Of a stretch of 64,000 nucleotides of DNA, positions 1 through 8,072 are shown piece by piece. The position numbers were made by a program, and so were the translations under genes. The notes under the pieces were generated by a model. The model was not told the origin of the DNA. It was given only the letters and a program-made list of their open reading frames with translations, and did not search any database. The DNA is from Streptomyces sp. 130 (lineage in GTDB: Bacteria > Actinomycetota > Actinomycetes > Streptomycetales > Streptomycetaceae): assembly GCF_007096885.1 (NCBI RefSeq), contig NZ_VJNO01000020.1, forward strand, positions 58,580-122,579, given 5' to 3'. Within the stretch, counting starts at the first letter, position 1, and each line of letters starts with the position of its first letter.

Positions 1-159
1 AACCGCTGCGACCAGGGCGCGGCCGGGGTGATGGTCACGCACGAACCGCGTTACGCGGCCTGGGCGGACCGGGTCGTCTTCCTCCGGGACGGTTCGATCG
101 TGGACCAGACGCTGACGGCCGGGGCCGACTCGCTGCTGGCCGCCGGGGGAGCCGAGTGA
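1..159 (+). CDS. ABC transporter ATP-binding protein, C-terminal fragment
   Basis: Only the last 52 codons are present; the gene starts upstream of the window. The frame opened at base 1 reads VMVTHEPRYAAWADRVVFLR, which contains the H-loop histidine of an ABC ATPase (VTHEP) followed by the usual DRVVFLRDG segment. The stop TGA overlaps the GTG start of the following FtsX-like permease (GTGA), so the two are translationally coupled and form the ATPase and membrane halves of one MacB/LolCDE-type transporter. The substrate cannot be told from this fragment. Confidence 0.85.
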   Translation, partial: NRCDQGAAGVMVTHEPRYAAWADRVVFLRDGSIVDQTLTAGADSLLAAGGAE

Positions 160-3005
160 GCCTCTTCACGGGGTGGCGCGCCGCCCTCCGGATAGCCCGC
201 CGCGACGCCCTTCGGGCCAAGGGCCGCAGCGCCCTGGTGGTCGCGATGATCGCGCTGCCGGTCCTCGGCGTGACGGCCGCCGACATCACGTACCGCAGCG
301 CGGACCTGAGCCCGGCGGAGCAGCTGACGTCCCGGCTCGGGGCGGCCGACGCGCTGTACAGCGATGCGGCCATGGGGCCGGTCCAGCAGATGCCCGACGG
401 CGACATGTACGACAGCGTGAGCGGCGAGGCTCCTAGCGAGGAACCCGCGCCGATCGACATGCGCGGCGCCTTTCCCGAGGGCGCGCGGGCGATCAGTGAA
501 CAGTCCGTGCCCGCCACGGTCACGACCGCGTACGGGATCGCGAGCGTCGAGGTCGTCGAGTTCAGGACCTCGGACCGGATGGCCCGCGGGAGGATCGACC
601 TCCTGGAGGGCGCGTTCCCGCGCTCCACGGACGAGATGGTGGCCACCGAGCCGTTCCTGGACTCGGCGGGCCTGCACGTGGGCTCCGTGACCACGGTGAC
701 GCCGTCCGGCAAGAAGTACACGATCACCGGGGCGGTCGAACTGCCCGCCGACCTGGAGGCGAAGCGGCTGTACGCCGATCCGGGCGCGGTGATCGCCCCC
801 TGGCAGGCGATGGCCGACCACGACACGAAGGTCCCCGCGCCCAACGCGGGCCCGGCGCAGTGGCTGGTCGAGGGGCCGGGGAAGGCCGGAATCGGCTGGG
901 AGGACGTGCTGGCGGCCAACAAGGCCGGTGCCGTCGTCACCTCGCGGCAGGTCTCCGAGAATCCCCCGCCCGACTCCGAGATCCCGCTGCTCCGGACGCA
1001 CCCGGACTACAACGCGATGGACACCGGGAGCGAGGAGACCAGCGCCGCCCTCGTCACCGTCGTCGCGATGACGATCCTGGAGATCGTGCTGCTGGCCGGG
1101 CCCGCGTTCGCCGTCGGCGCCCGCCGCTCCCGGCGCCAGCTGGGCCTGCTCGGCACGTGCGGCGGCGACCGGAGCCAGGTCCGCGCGGTGGTCCTCGGCG
1201 GCGGTCTGGTGCTCGGCGGCGCCGGCGCGGTCGCCGGTGTGGTGGCCGGGCTGCTGCTCACGGTGGTCTGCCGGCCGCTGATCGAGGGCTGGGCCGGGCA
1301 CCGCTTCGGTTCCCTGGTGGTACGTCCCGCCGATCTCCTGGTCATCGCCGTGCTCGGACTGGTCACCGGTGTTCTGGCGGCTCTCGCCCCGGCGATCGTG
1401 GCGGGCCGGCAGTCCGTGCTGGAATCGCTCACCGGCCGGCGCGGGGTGCGCCGCGGCTCCCGGGTGCTGCCCGTCACGGGCGCCTGCGTGCTCGCCCTCG
1501 GCGTGCTCGTCGCCGTCCTCGGGGGCACCAGCGGCGATTCCACCCTGGTCGCCGGCGGCTCGGTCGTCGCCGAGGTGGGCCTGCTCGCCTGCATTCCGGT
1601 GATCGTGGGGCTGCTGGGCCGGCTCGGCCGCAGGTTCCCGCTCTCCCCCCGGATGGCGCTGCGCGACGCGGCCCGCAACCGGGGCCGCACCGCTCCGGCG
1701 GTGGCCGCCGTCATGGCGGCCGTGGCGGGGTCGGTGGCCATCGCCACCTACATGGCCAGCAATCTCGCCGAGTCCGACTACGAGTACACGCCCATGCTCG
1801 CGGAGGGGACGATCTCCCTGTCGGCGGGCGACGCGGAGGCCGTCAAGCGCCTTCCGGCGGCCCGGGCCGCCGTGGAGCACAACATGGCGGTGACCGGCGG
1901 CCGGGCGGACATCTCCCGGGTGTGGGCGGGCAGCGACTGCAACGTCTACTACGAGGACGAGAGCAGCTGCGGCTCCATGACGCTGGTCAAGCCCACCGGC
2001 AAGGGCCACACCTGCCCCCTCGCGGACAAGGGCGCCAGGGAGCTGGCCGGCCGGCTCTCCGCCGAGGAGCACCGCGCCATGATGCGGACCCCCGCCTGCG
2101 TGGACGTGCGCATCTCCGTCGGCACCTTCAGCTCGGACTCCAACAACATCGTCGTCGGCGACGCGGCCCTCCTCGACACGTATGTGAAGCTGCGCGACCC
2201 GGCGGCGGCCGCGGCCCTGAAGGCCGGCACCCCCGTCCTGCTCAACGAGGCGTACGCGGAGAACGGCGAGGTCACCCTCGAAGCCGTCCACCGGTACAAC
2301 CCCAAGGACAAGGAGAACCGCGAGCTGCACCCCGGCAAGACCCGGAAGACCACCGACCGGCTGAAGGTGTACGTCGCGAAGCCGGAGTACGCCACCACGC
2401 CCGGCATCCGCATGATCCTTCCGCAGCGGACCGCCGAACGCCTCGGCCTGCACACGGAGCCCTACGGCAGTGTGTACGCCGTCGGTCACCAGCCCACGGA
2501 CGCGGAGAGCCAGCGGACGTCGGCCGCCATCGACCAGGCCGGCGGTGGACTCTGGGTGCAGTCCAGCTCCGGCCCCAACGACCGGGGCAGCACCATCCAG
2601 CTGATCCTCACGCTGTTCGCCGGGGTGGTGACCATGGGCGCCGCTGCGATCACGACCGGCCTGGCCAAGGCGGACGCGGAGGCCGACCTCACCACGCTCA
2701 GCGCGGTCGGCGCGCCCCCGCGCGTGCGGCGGTCGCTCTCCGGCTTCCAGTGCCTGGTGGTGGCGCTGACCGGGGTACTGCTCGGAACGGCCGCGGGGCT
2801 GGTGCCCGCGGTGGCGCTGCGGCTGGTCGATCTGCGGGACGCGATGGAGCAGATGCGCGAGCAGCCCATGGAGTCCGCGTACACGCCGATCGTGCTGCCC
2901 TGGGCGACGCTCGGGCTGCTGGCCGTGGCCGTTCCGCTGCTGGCGGGCGGGCTCGCGGCGGCGTTCACCCGCTCGCGGGTGGCCCTGGCACGCCGGGCCG
3001 GCTGA
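156..3005 (+). CDS. FtsX-like ABC transporter permease
   Basis: 949-residue membrane protein with the architecture of large actinobacterial FtsX/MacB permeases. An N-terminal membrane anchor follows the motif RIARRDALRAKGRSALVV near residue 10. A long extracytoplasmic domain comes next, then a three-TM core around residues 300-420, further TM segments near 430-540, a second extracytoplasmic domain, and a final group of TMs after about residue 810. The GTG start at 156 overlaps the stop of the ATPase. Such two-domain permeases usually do mechanical transmission or export rather than classic solute uptake. The substrate is unknown. A two-component system would normally lie nearby, but any such partner would be outside the left edge. 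Confidence 0.9.
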   Translation: MSLFTGWRAALRIARRDALRAKGRSALVVAMIALPVLGVTAADITYRSADLSPAEQLTSRLGAADALYSDAAMGPVQQMPDGDMYDSVSGEAPSEEPAPIDMRGAFPEGARAISEQSVPATVTTAYGIASVEVVEFRTSDRMARGRIDLLEGAFPRSTDEMVATEPFLDSAGLHVGSVTTVTPSGKKYTITGAVELPADLEAKRLYADPGAVIAPWQAMADHDTKVPAPNAGPAQWLVEGPGKAGIGWEDVLAANKAGAVVTSRQVSENPPPDSEIPLLRTHPDYNAMDTGSEETSAALVTVVAMTILEIVLLAGPAFAVGARRSRRQLGLLGTCGGDRSQVRAVVLGGGLVLGGAGAVAGVVAGLLLTVVCRPLIEGWAGHRFGSLVVRPADLLVIAVLGLVTGVLAALAPAIVAGRQSVLESLTGRRGVRRGSRVLPVTGACVLALGVLVAVLGGTSGDSTLVAGGSVVAEVGLLACIPVIVGLLGRLGRRFPLSPRMALRDAARNRGRTAPAVAAVMAAVAGSVAIATYMASNLAESDYEYTPMLAEGTISLSAGDAEAVKRLPAARAAVEHNMAVTGGRADISRVWAGSDCNVYYEDESSCGSMTLVKPTGKGHTCPLADKGARELAGRLSAEEHRAMMRTPACVDVRISVGTFSSDSNNIVVGDAALLDTYVKLRDPAAAAALKAGTPVLLNEAYAENGEVTLEAVHRYNPKDKENRELHPGKTRKTTDRLKVYVAKPEYATTPGIRMILPQRTAERLGLHTEPYGSVYAVGHQPTDAESQRTSAAIDQAGGGLWVQSSSGPNDRGSTIQLILTLFAGVVTMGAAAITTGLAKADAEADLTTLSAVGAPPRVRRSLSGFQCLVVALTGVLLGTAAGLVPAVALRLVDLRDAMEQMREQPMESAYTPIVLPWATLGLLAVAVPLLAGGLAAAFTRSRVALARRAG

Positions 3006-3100
3006 GTGCCGCTGAGCTGTTCGGTGCCCCCGGGGCGGTGGATCAACCGTTTCCGGGGGCACCACAGTGTTGAACACCGTGTGTGCGAGACAATGGCGGC

Positions 3101-3646
3101 ATGGAGATGCCGATGAATGAACGGTCGCAGGAGCACCCCCAGGTCCTCGTAGTGGGGCAGGACGGAATGGCGATCGGCGGCGGTGGCACTGACGACGAGT
3201 CGCGGGAGGTCCCGGTGACGGAGATGGTCGAGCAGCCCGCGAAGGTCATGCGGATCGGCAGCATGATCAAGCAGCTCCTGGAGGAGGTCAGGGCCGCTCC
3301 TCTCGACGAGGCGAGCCGGGTACGCCTCAAGGAGATCCACGCCGGTTCCGTGAAGGAGCTGGAGGACGGTCTGGCGCCGGAGCTGGTGGAGGAGCTGGAG
3401 CGGCTGTCCCTGCCGTTCACCGAGGATTCGGTGCCCTCCGAGGCGGAGCTGCGGATCGCCCAGGCCCAGCTGGTGGGCTGGCTGGAGGGCCTGTTCCACG
3501 GCATCCAGACCGCGCTGTTCGCCCAGCAGATGGCGGCCCGCGCCCAGCTGGAGCAGATGCGCCGCGCCCTGCCGCCCGGCAGTGGCCCGGAGGAGGACGG
3601 CGGGATCGACCCGCACGGCCCGGTCCGCTCGGGGCCGTACCTGTAA
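3101..3646 (+). CDS. bpa: bacterial proteasome activator (Bpa/PafE, DUF2587)
   Basis: 181 residues. The central part (VTEMVEQPAKVMRIGSMIKQ through IAQAQLVGWLEGLF) is the helical core that forms the dodecameric ring of Bpa, the ATP-independent activator of the actinobacterial 20S proteasome. The C-terminus is GPYL. In the mycobacterial protein the corresponding GQYL tail docks into the proteasome alpha ring, so the Q-to-P change keeps the critical Tyr-Leu end. The start is taken at ATG 3101 (MEMPMNER); ATG 3113 has GGAG 6 bases upstream and is a realistic alternative, and an in-frame GTG at 3083 is less likely. It is monocistronic and convergent with the oxidoreductase gene. Confidence 0.85.
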   Translation: MEMPMNERSQEHPQVLVVGQDGMAIGGGGTDDESREVPVTEMVEQPAKVMRIGSMIKQLLEEVRAAPLDEASRVRLKEIHAGSVKELEDGLAPELVEELERLSLPFTEDSVPSEAELRIAQAQLVGWLEGLFHGIQTALFAQQMAARAQLEQMRRALPPGSGPEEDGGIDPHGPVRSGPYL

Positions 3647-3659
3647 CCGACCACGCACG

Positions 3660-3691
3660 GGGGCCCGGCACACCGCAGTGCGCCGGGCCCC
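3660..3691. terminator. bidirectional terminator hairpin between convergent bpa and quinone oxidoreductase
   Basis: Perfect 10-bp stem GGGGCCCGGC (3660-3669) / GCCGGGCCCC (3682-3691) with a 12-base loop, placed between two convergent stops. There is no strong U-tract, as is usual in Streptomyces. Confidence 0.65.
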
Positions 3692-3694
3692 TCT

Positions 3695-3738
3695 CGTACG
3701 TTCGCCCGCGGTCAGGCGTACGTTCGCCCGCGGTCAGG
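3695..3738. repeat. 22-bp perfect tandem duplication spanning a stop codon
   Basis: The unit CGTACGTTCGCCCGCGGTCAGG occurs at 3695-3716 and again directly at 3717-3738. The second copy contains the TCA that is the stop codon (minus strand) of the oxidoreductase. A second identical tail lies just downstream, so this is a recent slippage or duplication event. Confidence 0.9.
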
Positions 3739-4729
3739 CGGCTGTCGGCGGCTGGAGCAGCACCTTGCCGATGTGGGTGCTGGACTCCATGACCCGGTGG
3801 CCCTCCGCCGCGTCCCGCATCGGCACCGTACGGTCGACCACCGGCTTGACCACGCCCTCCTCGATGAGGGGCCAGACGTGCTCGCGGACCGCCGCGACGA
3901 TCGCGGCCTTCTCCGCGAGCGGACGCACCCGCAGCGAGGTCGCCGATACGGCCGCCCGCTTGTTGAGCAGCATGCCGAGGTTCAGTTCGCCCTGGGCGCC
4001 GCCCTGGAGCCCGATGATGGCGAGCCGGCCGTTGACGGCGAGCGCCTGGACGTTCCGGTCGAGGTACTTCGCGCCCATGTTGTCCAGGATGACGTCCGCG
4101 CCCGCCCCGGCCGTGGCCTCGCGGATCTCCTCCACGAAGTCCTGCTCGCGGTAGTTGATCAGGATGTCCGCGCCCAGCTCCGCGCAGCGTGCCAGCTTGT
4201 CGGGGCTTCCGGCCGTCACGGCGACCCGTGCGCCGACGGCCTTGGCGAGCTGGATCGCCATCGTGCCGATGCCGCTGGACCCGCCGTGCACCAGCAGGGT
4301 CTCGGCGGGCCGCAGATGGGCCACCATGAACACGTTGGACCAGACCGTGGCCGTCACCTCGGGCAGCGCCGCGGCCCGCACGAGGCCGAGGCCCTTGGGG
4401 ACGGGGAGGAGCTGACCCGCCGGGACGGCGACCTTCTCCGCGTAACCGCCGCCCGCGAGGAGCGCGCACACCTCGTCGCCGACGGCCCAGCCGGTGACCC
4501 CGGGGCCGAGGGCCGAGACCCGGCCGGAGCACTCCAGGCCCGGGTAGGAGGAAGCTCCCGGCGGCGGGTCGTAGAAGCCCTGCCGCTGGAGCACATCGGC
4601 CCGGTTGACCGCGCTGGCCACGACGTCGATGAGGACTTCGCCCTCGCCGGGGACCGGATCGGGCACCTCGGTCCAGACGAGTGCCTCGGGGCCACCGGGT
4701 TCGGGGATGGTGATCGCATGCATGGCCAC
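3734..4729 (-). CDS. NAD(P)H-quinone oxidoreductase, medium-chain (PIG3/QOR type)
   Basis: 331 residues. The N-terminal GroES-like fold has EVPDPVPGEGEVLIDVVASA and the signature AVNRADVLQRQGFYDPPPGA, typical of the PIG3-like quinone oxidoreductase family. The Rossmann domain carries LLVHGGSSGIGTMAIQLAKA near residue 150. No structural-zinc cysteine cluster is visible, as expected for this zinc-free subgroup. It should catalyse NADPH-dependent reduction of quinones or other electrophilic carbonyls in the cytosol. The ATG at 4729 is used (MAMHAITIPEPGG); the second ATG, two codons later, is equally possible. No operon partner is evident: a 26-base gap separates it from the channel gene. Confidence 0.88.
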   Translation of the reverse strand: MAMHAITIPEPGGPEALVWTEVPDPVPGEGEVLIDVVASAVNRADVLQRQGFYDPPPGASSYPGLECSGRVSALGPGVTGWAVGDEVCALLAGGGYAEKVAVPAGQLLPVPKGLGLVRAAALPEVTATVWSNVFMVAHLRPAETLLVHGGSSGIGTMAIQLAKAVGARVAVTAGSPDKLARCAELGADILINYREQDFVEEIREATAGAGADVILDNMGAKYLDRNVQALAVNGRLAIIGLQGGAQGELNLGMLLNKRAAVSATSLRVRPLAEKAAIVAAVREHVWPLIEEGVVKPVVDRTVPMRDAAEGHRVMESSTHIGKVLLQPPTAA

Positions 4730-4755
4730 GAGGCTACTCCTGGGCCGGGGCGGTC

Positions 4756-5829
4756 TCAGGAACGCGGGATGCCCTGGTGCGGCGGGTGGGTGGGCGGCTC
4801 GTTCGAGGCGCGGACGATGGTGATCAGGCGGTCCGTCAGCTGCAGGGGGCTCGCCGCCGGGTCGTCGTAGCCGAGGAGGCGGTGGCCCCGCAGCACGTTG
4901 ACGACGAGGTCGTCGGTCTCCCGGACGCTCTTGCCGACCTCGCTCTTTATCACCGGCCGTTCGATCAGATCGAGTCCGCTGCCCTGCTGGATGAGGTCCT
5001 CCATCACCGTGCCCGCGCTGGGGCTGAGGACGGAGAGGCCGAGCAGCCGGCCCGCCGCGCTGGCACTGGTGATGACGGCGTCCGCGCCGGACTGCCGCAG
5101 CAGCGGGGCGTTCTCCTCCTCGCGGACCGCGGCCACGATCTTCGCGCCCCGGTTGAGCTGGCGAGCGGTCAGCGCGACCAGCACCGCGGTGTCGTCGCGC
5201 TGGGTGGCGATGATGACCTGGCGGGCCTTCTGGAGCTCGGCCCGCAGCAGCACCTCGCTGCGCGTGGCGTCCCCGACGACACCCGTGAAGCCCTCGGCGT
5301 TGGCGATCTCTATCACCTTGGACGCCGGATCGACGATGACGATCTGTTCCTTGCTCAGCCCGGTGGCGCGCAGGGTCTGGATGGCCGAGCGGCCCTTCGT
5401 GCCGAAGCCGACGACGACGGTGTGGTCACGCAAGTTGGTTCTCCAACGCTTCAGCCGGAAGTCCTCCCGGGTCCGCTCCGTAAGGACCTCAAGGGTGGTG
5501 CCGACCAGGATGATGAGGAAGAGCACGCGCAGCGGTGTCACGAGCACCACATTGATGAGGCGGGCCCCGTCGCTGTACGGGGTGATGTCGCCGTAGCCGG
5601 TGGTGGAGAGGGTGACCGTCGCGTAGTACACCGAGTCCAGCAGGTCGACCTTGCCGTCGGCCGCGTCGTGATAGCCGTCCCGGTCGATCCAGACGATGAA
5701 CACGGTGATGGCGAGCACCATCAGAGCCATCATCAGCCGCTTGGCCACCTGGCGCGCCGGGCCGTCCACGACCCGGCGCGGAAGCATCACGCGGGTGGGA
5801 ACGACCTGTTCGTCCGCCCGCCTGGCCAT
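4756..5829 (-). CDS. two-TM potassium channel with RCK (TrkA-N) domain
   Basis: About 357 residues. One TM helix (RLMMALMVLAITVFIVWI) is followed by a pore loop with the K+ selectivity filter TTGYGD, a second TM (LINVVLVTPLRVLFLIILVG), and a cytosolic RCK domain beginning HTVVVGFGTKG, with an acidic residue at the end of the second Rossmann strand (IVIVDP). This is the MthK/Kch layout: four subunits gate K+ flux in response to a ligand bound by the RCK domain. The start is uncertain: ATG 5829 has AGGA just upstream, GTG 5853 has GAAGGG at 8 bases, and GTG 5862 would overlap moeA. The parS site at 5847-5860 sits on this start region. Confidence 0.85.
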   Translation of the reverse strand: MARRADEQVVPTRVMLPRRVVDGPARQVAKRLMMALMVLAITVFIVWIDRDGYHDAADGKVDLLDSVYYATVTLSTTGYGDITPYSDGARLINVVLVTPLRVLFLIILVGTTLEVLTERTREDFRLKRWRTNLRDHTVVVGFGTKGRSAIQTLRATGLSKEQIVIVDPASKVIEIANAEGFTGVVGDATRSEVLLRAELQKARQVIIATQRDDTAVLVALTARQLNRGAKIVAAVREEENAPLLRQSGADAVITSASAAGRLLGLSVLSPSAGTVMEDLIQQGSGLDLIERPVIKSEVGKSVRETDDLVVNVLRGHRLLGYDDPAASPLQLTDRLITIVRASNEPPTHPPHQGIPRS

Positions 5830-5846
5830 CGCGTCCTGGCCCGGAA

Positions 5847-5860
5847 GTTTCACGTGAAAC
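5847..5860. promoter_or_regulatory. parS centromere site (ParB-binding)
   Basis: Perfect 14-bp palindrome GTTTCACGTGAAAC, the established Streptomyces parS sequence, flanked by T-rich and A-rich bases. It overlaps the TGA stop of moeA (TCA at 5850-5852) and the candidate starts of the channel gene. ParB spreads from such sites, which cluster around oriC, to organise origins for segregation into spores. Confidence 0.92.
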
Positions 5861-8072
5861 ACCCTTCAGTCCACGGCGTCGCCGGGGCCCACGGTAGATC
5901 GAGGATCTCCACCTCGGTGCCGGACCGTACCCCGCCCGGCTCCACGACGGCCAACCCGTCTGCGGCGGCGATCCCGCGCAGCATGGCGGGACCGTTGTAG
6001 TGCAGTGGTACGACGTGCTCTGCCCCGCCTGCGGTTCCGGGTTCTCCGGCCGTCCGGTGGACCACGGGCACCAGCCGGGTGTCATGGGGATGCCCGTGCA
6101 CATCGTCGCGCACGGCCACCCGGTATCCGTCGTCGGGGGTGCGGCCGGCCAGTCCGCCGAGGAGCGGCCCGGCCAGGGTGAGCAGTCCGGAGACGGCGGC
6201 GAGGGGGTTGCCGGGCAGCCCGACGAGCCAGGGCCCGGCGGAGGGGAGCCGGGCCAGCAGCATCGGATGGCCGGGCCGCACGGCGACCCCGTCGACCAGG
6301 AGCTCCGCCCCGATCCGGCCGAGGACGCGGTGGACGTGGTCGACGGGCCCGGCAGCGGTGCCCCCGGTCGTGATGATCAGGTCCGCCTCGGAGCCGGTGA
6401 GAGCCTTCCGCAGGGCCTCCGCGTCGTCGCCGAGGCGCCGAGGCGGCGCGACCTCGACGCCCAGTGCCCGTACCCAGGGCCCGATCATGGGACCCAGCGC
6501 ATCGCGGATCAACCCGTCGTGCGGCAGCCCGGCGGTCAGCAGTTCGTCGCCCAGCACCAGGACGTCGACGCGCGGACGGGCACGGACGGGCAGCTCGTCG
6601 TAGCCGGCGGCCGCGGCCAGTCCGAGCACGGCGGGCGTGACGACGGTGCCGGCGGGGAGCAGGATCTCCCCCGACCGGCATTCCTGGCCGCGCGGCCGGA
6701 TGTCCTGCCCCTGGCTCACGGACCGCTGTGCGTACAACAGCCCCTTCGCTTCGTCGGCGTGCGCGTGCTCGCTGCGGATGACCGCGGTGACCTCTGCGGG
6801 GATACGGCCACCCGTGGCGATGCGCACGGCCTCTCCGTCGTGCAGCGGGGTGGGTGCGCCGTGCCCGGCGAGGATGCCGCCGTCGTCCCGGATGCGCCAG
6901 GGCCCCGGCCCGGCAACGGCCCACCCGTCCATGGCCGAGGTGTCGAAGGACGGCAGATCGGTGAGCGCGACCAGTGCCTCCCCCAGGACCCGCCCCAGCG
7001 CCAAGCCGAGCCCGAGCCCCTCGGTACGGACAGCACCACACTGCCCGGCCCGCGTGGCAACACCCCGAGCCGCACGCCAGGAGAGGTGCCGGGGCGGGGG
7101 GGAGTTGAGGGAGGCACCGTGTCGGGGGGCGGCGCCGTGTCCGGGGGAGGTGGGGGCGGCACCGGTCTGGGCGGATGCGCCCGGCCGGGAGGCGGCGTCG
7201 GGCCGGGAGGCGGCGCCGTGTTGGGGGGCGGCGGGGGAGGCGCCGGGCCGGGGGGAGGCGGGGGCGGCGGGGGAGGCGCCGGACCGGGAGGCGCCGGTCT
7301 GGGGGAAGGCAGGGGAGGCGCCCGGCCGGGAGGCGGCGCCGTGTTGGGGGGCGGCGGGGGAGGCGCCGGGCCGGGGGGCGCCGGTCTGGGGGGAGGCAGG
7401 GGAGGCGCCCGGCCGGGGGGCGGACGCGTCGGACCGGGAAGCGGACGCGTCGGACCGGGGGAAGGCGCCGTTCTGGGGGGCGCCGGGCCGGGGGGAGGCA
7501 GGGGAGGCGCCGGGCCGGGAGGCAGGCGCGCCGGACCGGGAGGCAGGCGCGCCGGACCGGGAAGCGGACGCATCGGACCGGAAGGCGCCGGGCCGGGAGG
7601 CGGACACGCCCGACCGAGAGGCGGACGCATCGAGACCGGAAGCAGACGCGTCGGGGCCGTGGCTGTCCGGCTGGTCCGTGCGGTCGGACCCGGCCGGCGG
7701 GGCGCTGGGCCCGGCACCCGGCGCGCCGTCGGCCGGGGTCTGCGGCCAGTCGTCGTGGAGGCGGGTGAGCCAGTCGCCCGGCGCGGGGGAGCGCTGATCG
7801 CCCTGCGGCCCGGCGGGCCTGACGGACGGCGCGCCCGCCGGGTGGGGCGCCTGCCGGCTCACGAGGGCCAGGGCCTGGGCAACGGCCCGCTCCTCGTCGG
7901 CCTCTGCCTCCGCATCGGCCGCACACGCACCGGCTGCCCGCGTCCCCGCGACGGCGCCGGGGTCGTCCCCTGCGTGGCGCTCGTCCCCGCAAGCGGCATC
8001 GCCACCGAGGCCGCCGGAGTCTTCCGGCTTCCCGGCGCCCCCGGCGCCCCCCGCTCCCCCGGGCCCCGTCAC
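5850..8072 (-). CDS. moeA: molybdopterin molybdenumtransferase (MoeA) with long repeat-rich N-terminal extension
   Basis: 740 residues, against roughly 400 for ordinary MoeA. The MoeA core starts around residue 330 (SWRAARGVATRAGQ). It has SFDTSAMDGWAV, the GDELL loop of the MPT-binding fold and VGLPGNPLAAVSG. The usual GGVSVGD motif is altered to TTGGTAAGPVDHVH. MoeA inserts molybdate into adenylated molybdopterin. The first 330 residues are low-complexity Ala/Ser/Pro/Gly with degenerate copies of phrases such as SRPGASPAAPQ, DASASRSGA and QHGAASRPG, presumably disordered. The GTG at 8072 gives a 4-base overlap (GTGA) with the stop of the upstream nucleotidyltransferase gene; GTG 8096 is an alternative. 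Confidence 0.82.
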   Translation of the reverse strand: MTGPGGAGGAGGAGKPEDSGGLGGDAACGDERHAGDDPGAVAGTRAAGACAADAEAEADEERAVAQALALVSRQAPHPAGAPSVRPAGPQGDQRSPAPGDWLTRLHDDWPQTPADGAPGAGPSAPPAGSDRTDQPDSHGPDASASGLDASASRSGVSASRPGAFRSDASASRSGAPASRSGAPASRPGASPASPRPGAPQNGAFPRSDASASRSDASAPRPGASPASPQTGAPRPGASPAAPQHGAASRPGASPAFPQTGASRSGASPAAPASPRPGASPAAPQHGAASRPDAASRPGASAQTGAAPTSPGHGAAPRHGASLNSPPPRHLSWRAARGVATRAGQCGAVRTEGLGLGLALGRVLGEALVALTDLPSFDTSAMDGWAVAGPGPWRIRDDGGILAGHGAPTPLHDGEAVRIATGGRIPAEVTAVIRSEHAHADEAKGLLYAQRSVSQGQDIRPRGQECRSGEILLPAGTVVTPAVLGLAAAAGYDELPVRARPRVDVLVLGDELLTAGLPHDGLIRDALGPMIGPWVRALGVEVAPPRRLGDDAEALRKALTGSEADLIITTGGTAAGPVDHVHRVLGRIGAELLVDGVAVRPGHPMLLARLPSAGPWLVGLPGNPLAAVSGLLTLAGPLLGGLAGRTPDDGYRVAVRDDVHGHPHDTRLVPVVHRTAGEPGTAGGAEHVVPLHYNGPAMLRGIAAADGLAVVEPGGVRSGTEVEILDLPWAPATPWTEGCFT
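7090..7660. repeat. degenerate G+C-rich tandem repeat tract inside moeA
   Basis: On the plus strand this is a run of GGGGGAGGCGCCGGGCC-like units with frequent 12-45-base near repeats. It encodes the Ala/Ser/Pro repeat extension of MoeA on the minus strand. Strand bias in this tract produces very long spurious open frames on the opposite strand. Confidence 0.85.

Noticed and set aside
51..3077. Very long minus-strand open frame of about 1000 codons opposite the FtsX permease
   Set aside because: It is a G+C-rich shadow; the composition is Arg/Gly/His-rich without any domain, while the plus strand gives a clear permease.
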